Shown here one piece after another: positions 34,289 through 46,824 of a DNA stretch of 64,000 bases. Each line of letters starts with the position of its first letter. Within the stretch, counting starts at the first letter, position 1. The notes beneath the pieces were generated by a model, which had not been told where the DNA came from, did not search any database, and was given only the letters and a program-made list of their open reading frames with translations. Made by a program: the position numbers and the translations under genes. The stretch is from JAEXNA01 sp037189585. GTDB lineage: Bacteria > Vulcanimicrobiota > Xenobia > Xenobiales > JADMJV01. The DNA lies in the NCBI GenBank assembly GCA_037189585.1, contig JBBCJA010000042.1, positions 82,696-146,695 on the forward strand, in the 5' to 3' direction.

Positions 34289-34301
34289 GATAAGGAACGC
34301 T

Positions 34302-35513
34302 ATGACCGCTATCGCTTCGATCACTTTAATCTCCGGCGGGATCACCTCCGCGGCGGGGTTCACTGCCACCGGCTTGAATTGTGGCATTCGTCCCGACAGG
34401 AAGGATCTGGCCTTGCTCTGGGCGGCGGAGGGTACCACGGCGGCGGGGCTTTTCACCACCAACCAGGTCTGCGCCGCTCCGGTCAAAGTTTGCCGCGAGC
34501 ACGTGGCGGGTGGCTTCGTCCGCGCGGTCCTTGTCAACAGCGGCAACGCCAACGCCTGCACCGGGCCTCAAGGGATGGCCGACACGCTGGAGATGGTGAG
34601 GTTGACCGCCGAGTCGCTCGGTGTCGAGGAGCGGGAGGTTCTGATCTGCTCCACCGGGGTGATCGGTCAGTATCTCCCGATGGAGAAGATTCGCGAAGGG
34701 ATCCCGCGCTTGAAGGGCGGTCTTTCCGTCGAAGGGGGAGCCGACGCCTGTCAGGCCATCCTGACCACCGACGCCTTCGAGAAGACCTGCGCCGCGGTGG
34801 TGGAGAGCGCTTCCGGAAGCTACACCATCGGAGGCATGGCCAAGGGAGCCGGGATGATCCATCCCAACATGGCCACCACCTTGGCCTTTGTCACCACCGA
34901 TGCCGCCATCGCTCCCGAGGCTCTCAAAGCCGCCTTGAAAACGGCCACCGATGCTTCTTTCAACAGCATCACGGTGGACGGCGATACCAGCACCAACGAC
35001 ACGATTCTGCTGCTGGCCAGCGGCGCCTCCGGAGTCAAGCTGGAAAGGGCGGAGGCTCTGGAACAGTTCACTCAAGCCTTGACTCTGGTCACTCAGGACC
35101 TGGCCAAGAAGGTCGTCAAGGATGGGGAGGGGGCGCGCTGCATAGTCGAGATCAAGGTGACCGGAGCCCGTGACGACGCCTCGGCCCGCCAGGTGGCTCA
35201 GACCATCGCCGGATCGCTGTTGTTCAAAACCATGCTCGCGGGGGGAGAGCCGAACTGGGGTCGAGTTCTGGCCGCCGCCGGTCGGGCGGGAGTTCCCCTT
35301 GCGGAAGAGCGCTGCGAGCTCTCCTTCGGTGAGGTGAAGGTGTACTCCAACGGATCCGGGCTTCCTGAAAACCAACCGGCCGCGGCCCAGGTGCTGAAAG
35401 CCTCGGAGATTCCGATGCACCTCGACCTCGGGGCCGGAGAGGGAAGCGCCGTCATCTGGACCTGCGACATCGGGCACCCCTACGTGGAGCTCAACGGGAG
35501 CTACATGTCGTGA
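34302..35513 (+). CDS. argJ: Glutamate N-acetyltransferase/ornithine acetyltransferase ArgJ
   Basis: 403 residues. ArgJ is made as one chain that cuts itself into two subunits before a threonine; the site is visible as KGAGMIHPNMATT, with T192 as nucleophile. It transfers acetyl from N-acetylornithine to glutamate, so arginine synthesis runs as an acetyl-recycling cycle, and no argE is needed for the pathway. Whether it can also use acetyl-CoA (bifunctional form) cannot be decided here. Its stop overlaps the argB GTG by 4 nt. Confidence 0.95.
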   Translation: MTAIASITLISGGITSAAGFTATGLNCGIRPDRKDLALLWAAEGTTAAGLFTTNQVCAAPVKVCREHVAGGFVRAVLVNSGNANACTGPQGMADTLEMVRLTAESLGVEEREVLICSTGVIGQYLPMEKIREGIPRLKGGLSVEGGADACQAILTTDAFEKTCAAVVESASGSYTIGGMAKGAGMIHPNMATTLAFVTTDAAIAPEALKAALKTATDASFNSITVDGDTSTNDTILLLASGASGVKLERAEALEQFTQALTLVTQDLAKKVVKDGEGARCIVEIKVTGARDDASARQVAQTIAGSLLFKTMLAGGEPNWGRVLAAAGRAGVPLAEERCELSFGEVKVYSNGSGLPENQPAAAQVLKASEIPMHLDLGAGEGSAVIWTCDIGHPYVELNGSYMS

Positions 35514-36259
35514 CCACCGTCTTGAAGTTTGGCGGCAGCAGCCTGGCCGACCTCGACGCGCTGGCGCGGTTCTTGCCGGGGACCTCGCGCACCGTGATCG
35601 TTCACGGGGGCGGGCCGGAGATTCAAAAGCAGCTCGACCGCGTCGGGGTGGTTTCGGAGTTTCGAGAGGGGCTACGCGTGACCTCGGCGGAAACCATGGA
35701 CGTGGTGGAGATGGTGCTGGCCGGTCGGGTCAACAAGAGGATCGTCTCCTACCTGCAGAAGGCGGGATTCCCCGCGGCCGGGATTTCCGGCATCGACGGC
35801 GCCACCCTTCAGGGGTCGCTCTATCGCGAGGGGGCCTGGGGCCAGGTGGGGGAGATCGCCGAGGTCCGAACGGAGCTGGTCGAGGCTCTGCTGGCGGGAG
35901 GTTTTTTACCCGTGCTCTCGCCCATCGCTTTCGGTCCCGACTTCGAGCCTCTCAACGTCAACGCCGACACCTCGGCGGCGGCCGTCGCGGGGGCGTTGAA
36001 AGCCGACACCTTCGTCTTCTTCACCGACGTGCCCGGACTGCGTGACGGGGAGGGGAAGACGGTGGCCGAGATCACTCCCTCGGGCATCGCCCAGTTCATC
36101 GCCGACGGGGTGATCACGGGAGGCATGATCCCCAAGATGGAGGCCGCCCTGGAAGCCTTGCGCCGAGGGGTCTCTCGAGTGGTCATCCGCTCGCTTACCT
36201 CGGAGCTTCCCGGAACCATCCTAAGAGGAGATTCAAGTCATGTCGAAGCTGTTCGCTAA
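35510..36259 (+). CDS. argB: Acetylglutamate kinase ArgB
   Basis: 249 residues from GTG 35510. It phosphorylates N-acetylglutamate. Signatures include LKFGGSSL at the N-terminus, VIVHGGGPEIQKQL, NVNADTSAAAVAGAL and GGMIPKMEAALEAL. There is no N-terminal helix before the first strand; arginine-inhibited members carry such a helix, so this enzyme is probably not inhibited by arginine and ArgR may be the main control. That is inference. Its last 20 bases overlap argD. Confidence 0.95.
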   Translation: MTTVLKFGGSSLADLDALARFLPGTSRTVIVHGGGPEIQKQLDRVGVVSEFREGLRVTSAETMDVVEMVLAGRVNKRIVSYLQKAGFPAAGISGIDGATLQGSLYREGAWGQVGEIAEVRTELVEALLAGGFLPVLSPIAFGPDFEPLNVNADTSAAAVAGALKADTFVFFTDVPGLRDGEGKTVAEITPSGIAQFIADGVITGGMIPKMEAALEALRRGVSRVVIRSLTSELPGTILRGDSSHVEAVR

Positions 36260-37418
36260 CTACAAAAGAGCCGAGGTGGCCTTCACTCATGGCCGGGGTG
36301 TGAAACTGTATGACACCGGTGGGAAGGAGTACCTCGATTTTCTCAGCGGTATCGCCGTGAGCGCCTTGGGTCACGCCCACCCTCGCATGGTCGAGGCGCT
36401 GACCGAGCAGGTGGGGAAGCTCTTGCACGTGAGCAACCTTTACGCCATCCCGGAGCAGGAGGCGGCGGCCGCCAAGCTGACCGAGGTCTGCGGTTTCGAG
36501 AAGGCCTTCTTTTGCAACTCGGGTGCCGAAGCCAATGAAGCGCTGATCAAGATCGCGCGACGCTACGCCCACCAGAACGGGCTTCCGCCGGTGCTGGTGG
36601 TGGCTCACAACAGCTTTCACGGACGGACGATGGCCACGCTGTCGGCCACCGGAAACCCGAAGTATCAGGAAAACTTCCACCCGTTGGTGGAGGGGTTCCG
36701 CTTCGTCGACTTCAACGATCAAAGGCAGGCCCTGGATGCCCTCGAGGGCGCTTGCGGCATCCTGCTCGAGCCGGTGCAAGGGGAGGGCGGCGTGGTACCG
36801 GCCGACCCTGACTATCTGGCCACGGTGGCCAACGCCTGCCGCGTGGGAAAGAAGCTCTTTTTCTTGGATGAGGTTCAGACCGGCATCGGACGAACCGGAG
36901 AGTGGCTGGCCGCTCACGCCTACGGAGTGAAGCCGGACGCGGTGGCCCTGGCCAAAGGGCTGGGCGGCGGAGTGCCGGTGGGAGCGGTGCTGGCCGGCGC
37001 CGCTCTGGCCGAGCTGTTGCCCCCCGGGTCGCACGGAACCACTTACGGGGGGAACCTCCTGGCCTCCACCGCCGCGCTGACGGTTCTCGAGACCATCGCA
37101 TCGGAGGGGCTCCTGGACAGGGTGAAAGAGAACGGGCGCTATCTGCGGGAACAGCTATTGGCCGTCCCCGGGGTCAAGGAGGTTCGAGGCTTGGGCTTAA
37201 TGCTGGCCGTGGAGATTGAAGGCGAGGCCGGAGCGGTGGCCGAGAGCTGCATGAAAGCGGGCCTTCTGCTCAACGCGGTGCGTCCCACGGCTCTGCGCTT
37301 GGCTCCTCCGTTGGTGGTGACCAAGCCGGAGATCGACGCCGCCATCACTATCTTGGAGGAAGCTCTATGTCAGCCGACCACGAGCGTGGCCGCCGCGAGC
37401 GGGCCATCGTCAAACTGA
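36240..37418 (+). CDS. argD: Acetylornithine aminotransferase ArgD
   Basis: 392 residues, class III PLP aminotransferase. The PLP lysine is K239 in VALAKGLGGGVPVGAV; FCNSGAEANEAL (91-102) and LDEVQTGIGRTG (209-220) bind cofactor phosphate and ring. It converts N-acetylglutamate semialdehyde to N-acetylornithine with glutamate as amino donor. It starts inside the end of argB (20 nt overlap), with AAGAGGAG about 9 nt before the ATG, and its last 52 bases overlap argR. Confidence 0.95.
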   Translation: MSKLFANYKRAEVAFTHGRGVKLYDTGGKEYLDFLSGIAVSALGHAHPRMVEALTEQVGKLLHVSNLYAIPEQEAAAAKLTEVCGFEKAFFCNSGAEANEALIKIARRYAHQNGLPPVLVVAHNSFHGRTMATLSATGNPKYQENFHPLVEGFRFVDFNDQRQALDALEGACGILLEPVQGEGGVVPADPDYLATVANACRVGKKLFFLDEVQTGIGRTGEWLAAHAYGVKPDAVALAKGLGGGVPVGAVLAGAALAELLPPGSHGTTYGGNLLASTAALTVLETIASEGLLDRVKENGRYLREQLLAVPGVKEVRGLGLMLAVEIEGEAGAVAESCMKAGLLLNAVRPTALRLAPPLVVTKPEIDAAITILEEALCQPTTSVAAASGPSSN

Positions 37419-37825
37419 TCGAAAGTCGCCCACTGGGAACTCAAGCGGAGCTGGTCAACGCCCTCAACGAGGATGGTTTTGAGGTGACTCAAGCCACCGT
37501 CTCCCGGGACATCCGGCGTCTCGGTCTAATCAAAGAGCCGCTCTCCCAGGGAGGCTATCGCTACACCGTGCCGCGAACCCGCACGGGACTCAGCGACGCG
37601 CGTCGACTGGATTTGACCTCGTTCGTGCTGGGTTTCGCCGAGGCCGAGGCCTTCTTAGCGGTGAAGACCTTGCCTGGTCGGGCTATGGCGGTGGCCATCT
37701 CCATCGACGAGATGGAGCTCCCCTCGGTCAGCGGGACTTTGGCCGGAGACGACCTGGTGCTGGTTTTGATCGAAAGGGCCGACCAGCGTGAGAATGTGAG
37801 AGCCGCACTCGATGAGTTCTTTTGA
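37367..37825 (+). CDS. argR: Arginine repressor ArgR
   Basis: 152 residues, the standard ArgR length. The winged-helix DNA-binding domain includes TQATVSRDIRRLGLIK (47-62); the C-terminal hexamerisation and arginine-binding domain has GTLAGDDLVLVLIE near 124-137. The start at 37367 is supported by GGAGGAAG a few bases upstream, although it lies 52 nt inside argD. Its target is directly visible as tandem ARG boxes in front of argC, so the operon is self-regulated by arginine level. Confidence 0.95.
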   Translation: MSADHERGRRERAIVKLIESRPLGTQAELVNALNEDGFEVTQATVSRDIRRLGLIKEPLSQGGYRYTVPRTRTGLSDARRLDLTSFVLGFAEAEAFLAVKTLPGRAMAVAISIDEMELPSVSGTLAGDDLVLVLIERADQRENVRAALDEFF

Positions 37826-37868
37826 GTTACTCCACTATGCGTTGATGGACGGGTCAGTGCGCGATCGG

Positions 37869-38225
37869 TCAGAATTCGGGGACACCGGCCACCTCCATGA
37901 TGGGGCGGATCTCGGCTGTGCCACGGTGCGCCCCGGGCAGCCGAGCCGCGATGGCGACGGCTTCTTCCAGACTGTCGACCTCGACGATGAAGTACCCGCC
38001 CAACTGCTCTTTGGTTTCGACGAAGGGGCCGTTCACCACCGACGTCTTCCCCTCGCGAACTCGAACCTGGGTCGGCGTGTGGCCGGGCTCGAGCGGGGCG
38101 GCGCCTCGGAACTGCCCGCGCTGGTGAAGCTCATGGCAGATCGCGATCGATTGGGAAAGCGCCTCCTGGTGCTCCTCGGGAGGCCAGGCCTCGGCGGAGG
38201 CGTACATCAAAATCAGATACTTCAT
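37869..38225 (-). CDS. YCII/DGPF-family protein
   Basis: 118 residues from ATG 38225. The pattern MKYLILMY, then VVNGPFVETKEQLGGYFIVEVDSLEEAVAIAARLPGA, is that of the YCII-related/DGPF family (NGPF here for DGPF), ferredoxin-like-fold proteins often encoded beside ECF sigma factors. No sigma factor is nearby. It lies on the opposite strand between argR and carA, 43 nt from argR. The function of the family is not established. No Shine-Dalgarno sequence is seen. Confidence 0.8.
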   Translation of the reverse strand: MKYLILMYASAEAWPPEEHQEALSQSIAICHELHQRGQFRGAAPLEPGHTPTQVRVREGKTSVVNGPFVETKEQLGGYFIVEVDSLEEAVAIAARLPGAHRGTAEIRPIMEVAGVPEF

Positions 38226-38290
38226 AGGTTTGGGAATTCGGGACTTGGCCGTTCGAGCCTGCGGTCCGAACAGCAACGAAAGGTAGCTCA

Positions 38291-39356
38291 ATGCAGGCAG
38301 TTTTAATGTTAGAGGATGGGACGCGGTTTCCGGGGCGCGGATTTGGCGCTCCGGGGCTCTCTTTCGGAGAGGTGATCTTTTCCACCGCCATGACGGGATA
38401 TCAGGAACTTTTGACCGACCCGTCCTACTGCGGCCAGATTCTGGTCTCCACCGCCGCCCATGTGGGTAACGTGGGCATCAACTCGGGCGATCACGAGTCG
38501 GGCCGAGCATGGCTCGCCGGTTTCGTGGTGCAGGACGCTCCACGAAAGTACAGCAACTGGAGGGCCGACCTTTCGCTGGACTCCTGGCTTGTCCAGCACA
38601 AGGTGGTCGGCCTGTGCGACGTGGACACCCGGGCGGTGGTCCGTCACCTGCGAGAGAAGGGAGCGATGAGAGGCGCGGTCTGCTCGGGCGAGATCCCCGG
38701 CGACCTCTTGCAACAGATCTTGAATCATCCGGATCTTGTCGGTCGCGACCTGGTGCGCGAGGTGACCTGCCGCGAGACCACCTCCTTTGGCGACGGCGGT
38801 CTGCACGTGGTGGCGTATGACTTCGGTATGAAGCAGCATATGATGAACCTGATGGATCTTCACGGCTTACGGGTCACTCGCGTCCCGGCCGGGACCACCA
38901 CGGCGGAGGTGATGGCTTTGAAGCCGGACGGAGTCTTTCTCTCCAACGGCCCCGGCGACCCGGCAGCTTTACAAAGCGTGGTCGAAGAGATTCATGGCTT
39001 TTTGGGTAAGGTTCCGATCTTCGGGATCTGTCTCGGGCATCAGCTGCTGGGGCGCGCGCTGGGCGGCGAGACCTACAAGTTGAAGTTCGGACATCACGGC
39101 AGCAACCATCCGGTCAAGGACCTCTCCACCGGACGGGTCGAGATCACCACCCAGAACCACGGCTTCGCGGTGGACCCGCAGTCTTTGGCCGGCCGGGCCG
39201 AGTTGACCCACGTCAATCTCAACGACCTGACCTGCGAGGGGATCGCCTGCCCCGAGCTTCGCGCCTTCTCGGTCCAGTACCACCCGGAGAACGCGCCGGG
39301 TCCGCACGACTCTCGCTACCTTTTCGAACGATTCGTCAGCAACATGGAGGCAAGCT

Positions 39357-39373
<17 letters not shown>
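38291..39373 (+). CDS. carA: Carbamoyl-phosphate synthase small subunit CarA
   Basis: 360 residues. The N-terminal CPSase domain is followed by a class I glutamine amidotransferase with nucleophile C247 (FGICLGHQLLGRALGG) and the HPEN motif near the end (QYHPENAPGP). It releases ammonia from glutamine and feeds it to CarB. AAAGGTAG stands before the ATG. Its end overlaps carB by 17 nt. No ARG box is apparent in the 65 bp upstream, so control may differ from the arg operon. Confidence 0.96.
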
Positions 39374-42638
<3,265 letters not shown>

Positions 42639-42753
42639 GGCTCTTTCCCTAACTACCTCCCACCGAAGCTGTTGCACAAGCTTCTGGCGATTTCACAATT
42701 CTGTCTTGCCACCTGCGACATGAGTGCTCGAACGATATCGATTCGACATCTCG

Positions 42754-43335
42754 TCAAACGGCGTATCCCAGCTTTTTCAGATAGTTGAGGAGAGACCAGT
42801 GGATGGCAAATACAGCGAGGAGAGTTACAGCTACGAAGACAGCTTGAGCCTTCTTATTTGGAATGTCATCTTCTGGACTGCGGCCTCTCAAGAGAAGCCA
42901 TAGTCCCACGGAAAATCCTACCACGGAGATAAGGGTTCCCTTCATCGAGACATTGACACTTTCCCAGCCAGCCTGAGCATGAACAATGACATCGTAGATG
43001 AAGAACTTCCCTGAAAAGAGACCCGCTCCGGCAAGGAATGCTCCCCCCGCTCGGGGATTGATCTCTGATGTTCTTTGCTCGGCAGGGGTGTACTCAATAC
43101 CGCTATCCGATTTCCCATCTATAAACAGCTCATACTTTGGAAGAAAAGCTTTTCTAATCGTGACCACGACAGAGTGGTTACCGATAGCGAAGGGGAGATC
43201 TGCGTTCCAATCATCCTCTTGTTGTGAAATTATTAGCCCTCCATCGAGATAAACTTTTATCATCGTTAGCCCGTGTTTTATCTCAACGTTATAAGCAGCA
43301 CCGTCAATCCTGACCCGCCAGCGCTTTCTACCCAT
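42754..43335 (-). CDS. Hypothetical membrane protein with FAIM1-like N-terminal domain
   Basis: 193 residues, with AAGGAG about 5 nt before the ATG. The first 85 residues look like a beta sandwich (RWRVRIDGAAYNVEIKHG, KVYLDGGLI, HSVVVTIRK, YELFIDGK), which recalls the FAIM1 fold (W-V-DG-hV-EH pattern). Three hydrophobic segments follow (about 97-117, 131-149, 164-182). The similarity is by eye and may be chance. Base composition is more AT-rich than the carB region. The flanking gap 43336-43613 holds no gene I can support. Confidence 0.6.
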   Translation of the reverse strand: MGRKRWRVRIDGAAYNVEIKHGLTMIKVYLDGGLIISQQEDDWNADLPFAIGNHSVVVTIRKAFLPKYELFIDGKSDSGIEYTPAEQRTSEINPRAGGAFLAGAGLFSGKFFIYDVIVHAQAGWESVNVSMKGTLISVVGFSVGLWLLLRGRSPEDDIPNKKAQAVFVAVTLLAVFAIHWSLLNYLKKLGYAV

Positions 43336-43613
43336 ACGTGCTCCTTATTCTCGGTATTGAGATTGTCCTCAAACTTTAGCGGTAACATTTCCGAAAGATT
43401 TCCTACGTGGTGTCAAAATGTATCTCGCGCAGCAGGAATCTACGTAAGGGAGATATGATACATTCTTCTCTATAGAATTCCATTCCGTCCGGAGAAGTTT
43501 TTTCATCTAGGTATCCTGGTCCCCTTTGTGTCTATGTGAGCTGAGACAGATCCTCTCGTAATTAAAGTAGAGGTGGAGTGTAGAGGTTCCAGAATTTGGA
43601 GCTAAGGAGCCCG

Positions 43614-44921
43614 ATGAGCGGAGAGGGAAAAATCGAGAGTTATATCGCGCAATCTCAGGCTGAGGGGTCGTTGGACTCGAGAGGTCAGTTTACGCTTAAT
43701 CGCGCGATGGCTTCCGGCAAACTTGGCTCGAAGCTGATGCGGTCTTCCGGGGACTATACAGGCAGACTTATCCAGTTGGCCAACTCTCTTCAAGTCACGG
43801 GGCCTGTCAATTTTCGGCTTGGTCGGAGCAGAATGCAGACTCGGTTTGAGTTTATCCCAGACACCACTGTGACCCCGGAGGAAGTGGCTCAGGCTATAGA
43901 GACCGGCCAGTTTACATCAAGGGCTGTGGAGCACTTGGCCACCGCAATGGTAGCGGCTCCCGGGGAATGCGTCTCCTGGGAGGTTGACGGTGTTGGCGAG
44001 GTTACCTACCAAGATGGACGCTTGACTCTAAGGCAAGAAGAAGCCCCGGTGCACGGGAAGTGGACCGGCCTCTTCACGGTGCGCCGAAAGTCGAGATTTT
44101 TGGCTTCACTCTTTTCAAAGCAGCCAGGTCTAGAACACGCCGCGATCTATAGTCGAGGGAGGTACAGTGCTCGTAGCCTCAGGGTCGACGGACGAGAGGT
44201 CGAGTCCGGCTGGCCCAGGGACGCCAGACCTTACAAGTCTGGTTTCTGGACCGACTACATAGTACCGGGACACTATTACTTGATGGAGGGATACCTGGGC
44301 AAGACGCCCGAGCTTCCTCCCTTTAAATTTCCCCTCTCGCTCAAATGGGCCGAGGAAGAGGCCCCTGGAGTCTACCGGGATCGGCGCTTCCTCCTTAGCC
44401 GAGACGGTTCGTTCTACGTTCGCAAGAACGAGGAGAAAGGTCGTCCCCCATTTTACGCCAGAGAGGAGCTGCCTATGAGTTCCCTTTATACGGCTTTTTT
44501 GGACTGTACTCCCGAGGACGAGTTTGGAGCGGCCTTCGCTTTGCCACTTTGCCTGACCGGGCCGTCCCAAGTCACCTTTCTTTTTGATGGAGTCTGCGCT
44601 CAGCCTAAGGGGGTCGACTTGGGTGTTCCGGGGCTTCTCTGCGTGGCTTCCGGCGGTGGCCTGCTGACCGATCTCTCCGGGATGGCTCCTGTTGAGGACG
44701 AGGCTTACCAAAGAGCAGTGGAAAGTCTAAGGCTTGCCGCCCGACGTTTCTTTGGGGAAGTGATCCGGTACAAAAACTCTTACCTCAATTGCCTCCTCTA
44801 CAATCCTCTGACCGTTGATATTATCGAGTACAATAAGGACTGTAGAGCCGATCTCTATGCTAAAGATGTTCGCACGGGGATTCTGACTCGCCTCGAAAGA
44901 ATCGAACGAGAACTCGGATGA
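43614..44921 (+). CDS. Uncharacterised 435-residue protein
   Basis: Start ATG 43614 is supported by AAGGAG 4-5 nt upstream; an in-frame TTG at 43596 is less likely. The N-terminus (GSLDSRGQFTLNRAMASGKL, then YTGRLIQLANSLQ) recalls large uncharacterised proteins of Myxococcota and Planctomycetota whose N-terminal part I believe resembles the GHKL ATPase fold, including a later RAVEHLATAMVAA segment. No ATP-binding motif can be confirmed by eye. No signal peptide or membrane helix is seen. The next gene, 52 nt downstream, encodes an exported CARDB protein. Confidence 0.6.
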   Translation: MSGEGKIESYIAQSQAEGSLDSRGQFTLNRAMASGKLGSKLMRSSGDYTGRLIQLANSLQVTGPVNFRLGRSRMQTRFEFIPDTTVTPEEVAQAIETGQFTSRAVEHLATAMVAAPGECVSWEVDGVGEVTYQDGRLTLRQEEAPVHGKWTGLFTVRRKSRFLASLFSKQPGLEHAAIYSRGRYSARSLRVDGREVESGWPRDARPYKSGFWTDYIVPGHYYLMEGYLGKTPELPPFKFPLSLKWAEEEAPGVYRDRRFLLSRDGSFYVRKNEEKGRPPFYAREELPMSSLYTAFLDCTPEDEFGAAFALPLCLTGPSQVTFLFDGVCAQPKGVDLGVPGLLCVASGGGLLTDLSGMAPVEDEAYQRAVESLRLAARRFFGEVIRYKNSYLNCLLYNPLTVDIIEYNKDCRADLYAKDVRTGILTRLERIERELG

Positions 44922-44973
44922 TGGAATTTGTGCCGGGCCAGGATGAATTTTGTTTTTAGTGAACGAATCAAGC

Positions 44974-45747
44974 ATGAAAAGTTCTTTTGTTCTCATGCTT
45001 TTTTTCGCTTTGGTTGTCTCTGGTCCGACGTTCGCCCAGGATTTCTTGACCGCGCAGAGGGCGAGTCTTTTGCTAGATTCCTCTCCCAGTCTCAACGGTA
45101 ACAAACAGGAGACTCTAGCCTTGTCGGTTCGTGGTCAGGCTGTCAACGGTGTTTTGGTTCTGGTACCTAACACTATGGTCAAGGTCGTGAACCAGGCAAC
45201 CTTCACTCAGAAAGAGACCTTGCATGTGGCCGGAGATCCCATGCCCAAGGACGTGAAACGCCAGTTCAAAGCCGCTCTGGTGGAGGTCAAGAGCGGTCCG
45301 AATCAAGGCAAGAAGGGCTGGACGGTGCTCTCTTACGAAGACCCGGGGCAAAGAGCTGTTGTTTATCTTAATCCCGCGCCCGCGGGTTACAATCCTGACT
45401 CAGCCGGGCCCAAGCCCGCGAGCGAGGGTGTCGATCTTAGTGTCAGCTTGAACGCCGGCTCCAACTCTCCTACCGGGGGCCGCCTCTACAACGTCAGCAT
45501 CGTGAATAAGGGGACGGGCGAACTCAAGGGTGGTTTTGACGTGGTCCTGGAGCTTGACGGGAAGCCGCTAAAGACGGAGCGTGTGAAAGGGCCTCTAAAG
45601 GCCGGACAGGGTACCTCTTTCACCGTGACCATCGGCGACAAGGATTTGCGTAAGAATGCCACTCTGAAGGCCACAGCGGATCCCCGGAATAGTCTTAAAG
45701 AGAGCGTGACCGACAATAACAGCGGCAGTATTAAAGTTAGTCCTTAG
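44974..45747 (+). CDS. Exported protein with C-terminal CARDB-like domain
   Basis: 257 residues from the ATG that opens a clear signal peptide (MKSSFVLMLFFALVVSG, cut after TFA). The C-terminal 100 residues (VDLSVSLNAGS to the end) match the CARDB pattern: YNVSIVNKGTGEL, DVVLELDGK, and the final LKESVTDNNSGSIKV. CARDB is an Ig-like adhesion module of surface proteins. The middle part is not recognised. It follows the 435-residue unknown gene and is convergent with the next gene (9 nt). Confidence 0.75.
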   Translation: MKSSFVLMLFFALVVSGPTFAQDFLTAQRASLLLDSSPSLNGNKQETLALSVRGQAVNGVLVLVPNTMVKVVNQATFTQKETLHVAGDPMPKDVKRQFKAALVEVKSGPNQGKKGWTVLSYEDPGQRAVVYLNPAPAGYNPDSAGPKPASEGVDLSVSLNAGSNSPTGGRLYNVSIVNKGTGELKGGFDVVLELDGKPLKTERVKGPLKAGQGTSFTVTIGDKDLRKNATLKATADPRNSLKESVTDNNSGSIKVSP

Positions 45748-45756
45748 GACCAGACC

Positions 45757-46191
45757 TTAGGCGGCCGCTCGATTAAGGAAGCCGCAGAGGGCGGTGGTGG
45801 CCGCGCCCCAGAAGAGAAGACTCAACACTCCGAACAGGGAGCCTGAGAGAATGACCAGGGGGCTGCAGATGAACGCTTTCGCCGCCTGCTGAAGTCCCCT
45901 TAGTTTTTCCGCTTCATCCTTGCCGGAGGATAAGTGGAGCGTGAGCGCGCCCGCGACGAGAGGGACCAGTAAGAAAGTCAAAACCAGGGCGGTTCCCACC
46001 CCCAGCAGGTGGTGCATCGCGCTTCCAAACAGGCTACCGGCCAACAGAGCTCCTAGCAGCCGCGTCACCGTCGCATCTCCCAGAAGACGCTCCAGGGAGC
46101 CGAGGGGGCCGGGGTTGTCTAGAATGATCATCGCTGGTTGGGTTAAGGCCCGGCCTTGCGTCGTTCTGATGATAAGGGCTCTGTTGTTCAT
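45757..46191 (-). CDS. Small membrane protein, function unknown
   Basis: 144 residues with hydrophobic segments at about 46-62, 66-84 and 110-131 separated by short polar loops (HLSSGKDEAEKLRG). The layout resembles Yip1-like membrane proteins but no motif confirms that. No signal peptide. It is convergent with the CARDB gene and divergent from the pilin-like operon (165 bp between). A GGA-containing stretch precedes the ATG, but not at optimal spacing. Confidence 0.6.
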   Translation of the reverse strand: MNNRALIIRTTQGRALTQPAMIILDNPGPLGSLERLLGDATVTRLLGALLAGSLFGSAMHHLLGVGTALVLTFLLVPLVAGALTLHLSSGKDEAEKLRGLQQAAKAFICSPLVILSGSLFGVLSLLFWGAATTALCGFLNRAAA

Positions 46192-46300
46192 AGTCCAACT
46201 TTAAGACACTCGCCTTATCCAGGTCCAAGCAGACCCCTCAAGAATGTTGACTTTTTGTTAACTGTGTTGAAAAGGCTTCTTTTAACATCTTCGGTCGGGT

Positions 46301-46318
46301 TCCTAAGGGTCTTCTAAG
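46301..46318 (+). promoter_or_regulatory. Possible shared operator upstream of the pilin-like operon
   Basis: The stretch TCCTAAGGGTCTTCTAAG closely matches CCTGAGGGTTTTCTTAAG found at 54265-54282 before another pilin-like gene. In both cases the element ends about 15 nt before a hexamer starting TAT (46334 here), that is, in the -35 position. A two-component system lies between the two genes. Binding by that regulator is a guess. Confidence 0.25.
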
Positions 46319-46356
46319 TGCCGACATCTAAAGTATTGATTGTGAGACCATCCCCT

Positions 46357-46824
46357 ATGAAAAACAGAGCTTTCTCCCTGGTCGAAGTGCTGATCTCCCT
46401 GGCGATCTTGGCCATAGCCTTGCTGGGAGTGATGAGTTCCATCACCTACGGTACGCGTCACTCCCGCTCGGGGGAGGAGTTGACTGAGGCCGTTCAGTTG
46501 GCTCGGCAGATTCTGGTTCGTTTGCAAGAAGATTCGATTCTCGACTCCACTAACATTGGCGAACCCTGGTTTCGCGAGGATAGTGGGCTACGTGATGCGC
46601 CCGCGGTTCGGCGTGAGCTCGACGCGGCTCCCCTGGGGGGGATGATGCTCCCCGCCGAGCAGCTTTCGCGATACAAAAGACGCTTGGTGGCCGAACGAGT
46701 CAGTCAAGATAGAATAGACCATCGCTACGGTCTAGCTCGAGTTCAGGTGGAGATCTTTTGGGAGAGTAAGGTCGGCGAACGCCGATTGGAGTTAACGGGA
46801 GTCATATCTCATGCTAGACCGTAG
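46357..46824 (+). CDS. Type IV pilin-like protein (PilV/GspI type)
   Basis: 155 residues from ATG 46357. A short basic leader (MKNRA) precedes the class III signal FSLVEVLISLAILAIALLGVM, with Glu at +5. The residue before the cut is Ala rather than the usual Gly. This is a minor pilin or pseudopilin of a type IV pilus or type II-like system. The globular part is not recognised. The next pilin-like gene begins 14 nt inside its end, and two more follow without gaps. Confidence 0.8.
   Translation: MKNRAFSLVEVLISLAILAIALLGVMSSITYGTRHSRSGEELTEAVQLARQILVRLQEDSILDSTNIGEPWFREDSGLRDAPAVRRELDAAPLGGMMLPAEQLSRYKRRLVAERVSQDRIDHRYGLARVQVEIFWESKVGERRLELTGVISHARP

Noticed and set aside
34326..35477. Long minus-strand open frame (383 codons) opposite argJ
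   Set aside because: Long antisense frames are common in GC-rich genes; argJ on the plus strand is complete with its self-cleavage motif, and the antisense product is rich in Gly/His/Arg without motifs.
42665..42684. GAAGCT/AGCTTC hairpin after carB as a terminator
   Set aside because: Only a six-base-pair stem with an 8-nt loop and no T-run; too weak to call.
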